Assembly (NCBI GenBank): GCA_041399085.1
Contig: JAWKTM010000033.1
Location: forward strand, 1 to 64,000
Source: JAWKTM01 sp041399085
GTDB lineage: Bacteria; Planctomycetota; Planctomycetia; Pirellulales; Pirellulaceae
Direction: 5' to 3'
DNA length: 64,000 bases
Shown: in pieces, positions 60,245 through 64,000 of the stretch
How the letters are laid out: each line of letters starts with the position of its first letter
Position numbering within the stretch: the first letter of the stretch is position 1
The notes under the pieces: model-generated
What the model was told of the DNA's origin: nothing
The model's input: the letters and a program-made list of their open reading frames with translations, nothing else
The model's database searches: none
Translations under genes and position numbers: made by a program

Positions 60245-61075
60245 TTACGAAGCATCAATCGGAATTCGCGGCACTAGCGTTACGCCCTTCCTATTGATAA
60301 AACGCGACGTATCTGTCTTGTGATCGCCAACTAGCGCCACGCCATTAACAAACGCCGCTGGCGCGTGAAATTGCGGTTTAATGACCATGTTTCCTCCGCG
60401 ATCTATGAATCCCCACTTTCCGTTAAGAAGCACGCACGCTAGACCGTCCGTGTACGGCAGAGCCGCTTCGTAAATCGGCTGAATTTTCACCGTGCCCTTG
60501 CGGTCGGCAAACCCGAATAGGCCTAATTCCGATACAACAAGTAAGCCTTCAGACAGCTTCTCGTGCGGAACTATGCCGAGTGGCGGATTCCACATTCCGT
60601 ATGGATCGTACACCGCGCACGGCGAAACGCCCGCGTATTGAGTCCACGGTCGGCCACGCAGTTCGCCGTACGAATCGAGAGGCTCCGTCGTCGTGCATTC
60701 AATACCAAATAGCGACTCGCCAAAGTTGAACACTCCTCGTACGTCCGCGACAACCGGCTTCACACGGTAAGCCCCCTGCGACGTTACATAACACCATCCG
60801 CGCGGCCCAGTTAGCAATGCGCCCTGTTGCCCCGTTTCCCTGACAAGGTGCGGTAAGATGTCATGACAATACCCGTACGACGCGTTATCGTAAGACGGTT
60901 CGACAATGATATTTCCTTGACTGTCGATTGCTCCCCATAAATCGCCTTTCTTGATAGGGTAAACCGGTTGGGTTCGAGCGGATGGAGGTGGCACGCGCGC
61001 GCCGCACCCCATGAACACGCCATAGAGGACACAAAGCAACCACGCTCTCGCAAGTTTCGTCGTATTGTTACTCAT
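60245..61075 (-). CDS. WG-repeat lipoprotein
   Basis: The 276-residue protein has a signal peptide with lipobox-like VFMGCGA. WG repeats follow: KGDLWGAIDSQGNIIVEPSYD, GLFGFADRKGTVKIQPIYEAA, GKWGFIDRGGNMVIKPQFH and a final FINRKGVTLVP, each about 35-50 residues. WG-repeat proteins are usually secreted or surface-bound with unknown ligands. Starts at 61075, 61087 (ATG) and 61099 (TTG) are possible; 61075 has AAGGTG close upstream and 61087 lengthens the basic head. A decayed relative lies at 58460-58880. Confidence 0.8.
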   Translation of the reverse strand: MSNNTTKLARAWLLCVLYGVFMGCGARVPPPSARTQPVYPIKKGDLWGAIDSQGNIIVEPSYDNASYGYCHDILPHLVRETGQQGALLTGPRGWCYVTSQGAYRVKPVVADVRGVFNFGESLFGIECTTTEPLDSYGELRGRPWTQYAGVSPCAVYDPYGMWNPPLGIVPHEKLSEGLLVVSELGLFGFADRKGTVKIQPIYEAALPYTDGLACVLLNGKWGFIDRGGNMVIKPQFHAPAAFVNGVALVGDHKTDTSRFINRKGVTLVPRIPIDAS

Positions 61076-61156
61076 CGTCACCTTCATTCGGGAACACAAC
61101 TTGTTCGGTCGTTTCTCGATAATATTGGGTGGAACTTGGGACGTGGATCTCGCGAT

Positions 61157-61735
61157 TTAGCGGCTTTCATCCAGCGGACAAGCAAGCTGTTCGTAGTTGG
61201 GGCGGTCCGCTGAATAGCGGTGGCGGTAGGAACGGACGATGCGGCCGTGATGGAGTAGAAAGGCGCCAGGCATTTGGGCTGGGTCGCCGGCGATCATGCC
61301 GAAGCCATGACGATGGACGATCGCGGCCAAGAAGCCTCGCCAGAAAATAGGGCCGCCGAATAGATGCCAGATCGAGCCTCGGCGAAGCTCGAACGCTTGA
61401 TATAACAATCGATCGGGATCGGCGAAACGGTCGACATCCGCTAGTTGGTATCGTTCAATCAATGGCAGGATGGATGCTTCGGGGCTGAGATACACCAGCG
61501 CGAGCGACGTGCCTTTCTGCTCTAAACTGTGGCGTTTCTGCCGCAAGTCTTCCAAGGCTTCACGGCAGAACGTACAGCCGCTGTGACGCAGGAACACGAC
61601 CAACGTTGGGCGCTCGTCGGACAAAGACCTCAGTGTGCGGCCATGCTGGCTGTGGATCGAGTCCAATGCCTTGGCAAACGATAACGGATCGTGTTGAGAG
61701 GCTTCGTTCACTTGTTGTGCAATGTTGTTGGACAT
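61157..61735 (-). CDS. Peroxiredoxin-like protein (AhpC/TSA_2 type)
   Basis: The 192-residue protein has a thioredoxin fold with HSGCTFCREALEDLRQ at residues 51-66 (Cys54 and Cys57). GTSLALVYLSPEAS and a later AGDPAQMPGAFLLHHGRI match the AhpC/TSA_2 (SelL-related) family. These are predicted thiol redox proteins; the peroxide substrate is unproven. The start at 61735 is the Met of the conserved part; the frame upstream runs into the next gene's terminator. A decayed copy lies at 56298-56850. Confidence 0.82.
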   Translation of the reverse strand: MSNNIAQQVNEASQHDPLSFAKALDSIHSQHGRTLRSLSDERPTLVVFLRHSGCTFCREALEDLRQKRHSLEQKGTSLALVYLSPEASILPLIERYQLADVDRFADPDRLLYQAFELRRGSIWHLFGGPIFWRGFLAAIVHRHGFGMIAGDPAQMPGAFLLHHGRIVRSYRHRYSADRPNYEQLACPLDESR

Positions 61736-61792
61736 GCCGATCGTTGGTTTAAGTACGAGTCGCACGAATTGCCGGCCGGTCGCAATTCGGCT

Positions 61793-61835
61793 TGAAAAAG
61801 CAAACGGCCGCTCATCCAGGATGAACGGCCGTTGC
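61793..61835 (-). terminator. Intrinsic terminator of propeller-like gene
   Basis: AACGGCCG (61803-61810) pairs with CGGCCGTT (61825-61832), and the arms extend towards GC on both sides. On the minus strand a T-run (complement of 61795-61799) follows. It lies 31 bases past the stop of the gene at 61866-62975. Confidence 0.8.
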
Positions 61836-61865
61836 GCCCAGGAGAAAACTTCCAATGTCGCTGCC

Positions 61866-62975
61866 TTAGGGCAACGCAATGGTTTGAAGATTGGCGACGC
61901 CGTCTTTCTCAATGATGACGACCGCGTTTTGATCATTCAATCGATCCAGTTGCGTCACGCCTTCCAGGCTGGCGATGGTCTCATAAGTTTGGCCGGCCGT
62001 TCCGCCACCCTTCACCGGTTCGCTGATGCCTTCCGATCGCTCGATGTTCTCGGTGCTGATTTTCATCACACCGCGAGCGCTGTTGGCCATTAGCAAATAA
62101 CGCTTTCCGTCCTTGTTATAGACAATCATGTCCAGCGGACGATTTCGATTGCCCAACTCGGCGACCGTGGTGCCGCGTACCTTTTCACCTTTGGTCAAGC
62201 CGCTAACCGGAAACTTGACCAGCGGTGTGCAGGTGAATCCGGCCAGCACGATTGGTTCGCCATCCAAATTGAACGGCACCAACGTTCGCACGGCGGCGTA
62301 GTCTTCATAGCGACCATGAGCCCCATGGTAGATTTCGACATTCACGCCCGGCGCGGCTTCGAGGAACGGGAAGACCAGTTCGCGCACGGTCGATGGCGAA
62401 TCGGAATTCGACAGTCCGGAAACGATCACCTTGCCGTCGACGTAAGCCAGATCGGTGATCGACTCGTCGCGGCGATTTTGGCGGCGGCGTCCATTTTCAA
62501 CCACCTTATCCTCCGGCGCGTCCGGCAACACCGACTTGGCATACAGAATGTCCTTTGTCGCGACTTGGCTCAATTGGCCGTTGGCGTCGATGCGAACCAG
62601 GGCGGGCGATTGTTTCTCGGCCGGGCCTTGCGACACCGACAAATACACGTTGCCGCTGATCGGGTTGACGGCCAAGTCGTTGATCGTCACTTCCTCGGAA
62701 CCGACCTTTAGTAGGTCCGCTACCTTGCCTTTGATGCCTTTCACTTGGATCGAAACCTTGGCCGGTTCGCCCGCGTGATCTTGGGTATCGATGGCGAAAA
62801 CCGTGGCGGATTTGGTGTCGCCGACAAACAAAATGCCGTCCGGGCCAAACGTCAGCGGGCCAGCGGACTTTAACTCTGGCGAGCCTGGCTTGAGTCCCCA
62901 TTCGGCGGCCGAGGCGGTCGCCGCGAGGCAGCAGGCTACGGCGATCGCGCTTAGCGCGATGGCTCGAATTTGCAT
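61866..62975 (-). CDS. Secreted beta-propeller-like protein
   Basis: The 369-residue product has a clear signal peptide (MQIRAIALSAIAVACCLAATASA). Repeated short strands follow with patterns such as GPLTFGPDGILFVGD, INDLAVNPISGNVYLSVSQG, ITDLAYVDGKVIVSGLSN and DMIVYNKDGKRYLLMANS, spaced like the blades of a propeller. No catalytic motif is recognised. It is predicted periplasmic. The frame is intact and it is a single gene with its own terminator. Confidence 0.75.
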   Translation of the reverse strand: MQIRAIALSAIAVACCLAATASAAEWGLKPGSPELKSAGPLTFGPDGILFVGDTKSATVFAIDTQDHAGEPAKVSIQVKGIKGKVADLLKVGSEEVTINDLAVNPISGNVYLSVSQGPAEKQSPALVRIDANGQLSQVATKDILYAKSVLPDAPEDKVVENGRRRQNRRDESITDLAYVDGKVIVSGLSNSDSPSTVRELVFPFLEAAPGVNVEIYHGAHGRYEDYAAVRTLVPFNLDGEPIVLAGFTCTPLVKFPVSGLTKGEKVRGTTVAELGNRNRPLDMIVYNKDGKRYLLMANSARGVMKISTENIERSEGISEPVKGGGTAGQTYETIASLEGVTQLDRLNDQNAVVIIEKDGVANLQTIALP

Positions 62976-63234
62976 GGTCTTGCTCCTTGGTCAAAGAAAG
63001 TTGGGAAGGGTAGCCTTGCGGCTGTGGCTGCCATTATCTCAGTTTCGTTCGGAAGTGCAACGAATTTCTTCGGCCTGTGGGGCGGCGAAGCGACGCGGTC
63101 GCGGAAACTTGATGCAGGCATTGGCGGGCAACATCGCCGAACGATCGACCAACCTTGCTCGACCGACGACAGCCCGATACTGTTGCCCGAAGCTTGAATC
63201 CACCGAGGCCACTTTCCGAACGATTTGCTCCGCC

Positions 63235-64000
63235 ATGGCTCACACCATCGTGATTTTCGGCGCTTCCGGCGACCTGACCAGCCGCAAGCTGATCCCCGCA
63301 CTCTACCAGCTCGATCAAAAGAACCGCTTGCCCGCCGATACGCAGGTGATCGGCGTCTCGCGGAGCGAGTTCACGGACGACGCTTGGCGAGCGTCGCTGG
63401 CCGAATCGACTCAGAAGTTCGCGGCTCGCGATTTCAATGAAGCCGCTTGGAGCAAGTTCGCTCAGCGCGTGTTCTATCAACCGGGTGACATCGGGACGCC
63501 CGAGGACTTCACGGCGCTGGACGATCGGCTGCGGCAGCTCGAAGGCGAATCGGCGGCCACTCGCATCTATTATTTGTCCACGTTGCCGCGGCTTTATCCC
63601 GAGGCCGTGGCGCGATTGGGCGCGGCGGGATTGGCTGGCGAGGAACACGGCCAGCGGCGGATTGTGATCGAAAAACCGATCGGCACCGACTTGGCTTCGG
63701 CCCACTCGTTGAACGAAGCGATCCATCGCGTGTTCCAAGAGCATCAGGTGTATCGTATCGACCATTATTTAGGTAAGGAAACCGTGCAGAATATGTTGGT
63801 GTTGCGATTCGCCAATAGTATCTTTGAACCGATTTGGAATCGTAACTATATCGATCATGTGCAAATCACCGTGGCCGAGGAAGTAACCGTGGGACGCCGC
63901 GGCGGGTATTATGATACATCCGGTGTGCTACGTGATATGTTTCAAAATCATCTCTTGCAGTTGATGATGATTACGGCGATGGAAGCTCCGGTTCGGTACG
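63235..64000 (+). CDS. zwf: Glucose-6-phosphate 1-dehydrogenase, cut by window end
   Basis: The first 255 residues are present, starting MAHTIVIFGASGDLTSRKLIPAL with the dinucleotide motif GASGDL. VIEKPIGTDLASA and the active-site signature RIDHYLGKETVQNMLVLRFAN are present, as is EEVTVGRRGGYYD. It oxidises glucose-6-phosphate with NAD(P)+ in the pentose phosphate or Entner-Doudoroff route. The frame is open to the end of the window; about half the gene lies beyond it. Confidence 0.95.
   Translation, partial: MAHTIVIFGASGDLTSRKLIPALYQLDQKNRLPADTQVIGVSRSEFTDDAWRASLAESTQKFAARDFNEAAWSKFAQRVFYQPGDIGTPEDFTALDDRLRQLEGESAATRIYYLSTLPRLYPEAVARLGAAGLAGEEHGQRRIVIEKPIGTDLASAHSLNEAIHRVFQEHQVYRIDHYLGKETVQNMLVLRFANSIFEPIWNRNYIDHVQITVAEEVTVGRRGGYYDTSGVLRDMFQNHLLQLMMITAMEAPVRY

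Noticed and set aside
1..64000. tRNA or rRNA genes
   Set aside because: No T-loop-like GTTCRAATC block with matching stems and no rRNA-like stretch was noticed by eye; a tRNAscan-SE and Rfam run would be decisive.

Overview
The window looks like chromosomal DNA of a planctomycete (Pirellulales-like), judged from the gene families seen: a prepilin-type DUF1559 protein followed by a small lipoprotein, a Cys-rich-headed beta-barrel porin, an FGly-type sulfatase, an ECF sigma factor beside a Ser/Thr kinase, a giant dockerin-bearing surface protein with the planctomycete LEDRR-type N-terminus, and many GTG/TTG-start candidates in GC-rich DNA. No rRNA, tRNA or CRISPR array was recognised.

Layout. 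0.1-2.4 kb: ammonium transporter amt (with a candidate sigma-54 promoter) and a PII protein, separated by a strong terminator. 2.6-9.7 kb: porin, ftsY, zinc-ribbon protein, DUF1559 remnant, lipoprotein, ruvB. 9.9-16.1 kb: the most interesting locus, a compact same-strand cluster with every part of a ubiquitin-type system: a ubiquitin-like protein ending in Gly, an E2 with the HPN...VCL active site, a JAMM protease, an E1, a second membrane-anchored JAMM protease, a second E2 whose active-site Cys is Asn (UEV-like), a membrane-anchored RING-like protein and a 36-residue peptide. Both E2 proteins end in acidic/aromatic tails that resemble SUMO-interacting motifs. 16.1-21 kb: SRPBCC-GyrI protein, sulfatase, TPR protein. 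21.2-23.5 kb: full-length but frame-broken priA. 23.8-35.2 kb: an 11.4-kb gene for a multidomain surface protein with dockerin repeats and a vanadium haloperoxidase-like domain. 35.3-45 kb: phosphatase-like gene, SNF2 helicase, a 3 x 37-bp hairpin repeat, SWIM protein with a histone-like tail, ECF sigma factor and receptor kinase. 45.3-52.9 kb: a five-gene SWIM / DUF5691 / MoxR / DUF5682 / VWA operon related to E. coli yehLMPQ. 53-55.6 kb: FAD oxidoreductase and DUF1028 protein. 55.7-60.2 kb: a gene graveyard with a 21-bp minisatellite, a decayed duplicate of a peroxiredoxin-like gene, IS5- and IS630-type remnants and decayed WG-repeat and membrane protein genes. 60.2-64 kb: intact WG-repeat lipoprotein, intact peroxiredoxin-like gene, secreted propeller-like protein and the start of zwf.

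A caution applies throughout. Many conserved genes (amt, ruvB, priA, DUF5682, FAD oxidoreductase, the giant gene) carry one or more single-base frame changes while keeping full length and conserved residues on both sides. Consensus errors in a long-read assembly explain this at least as well as true decay. The ubiquitin-like locus is free of them.
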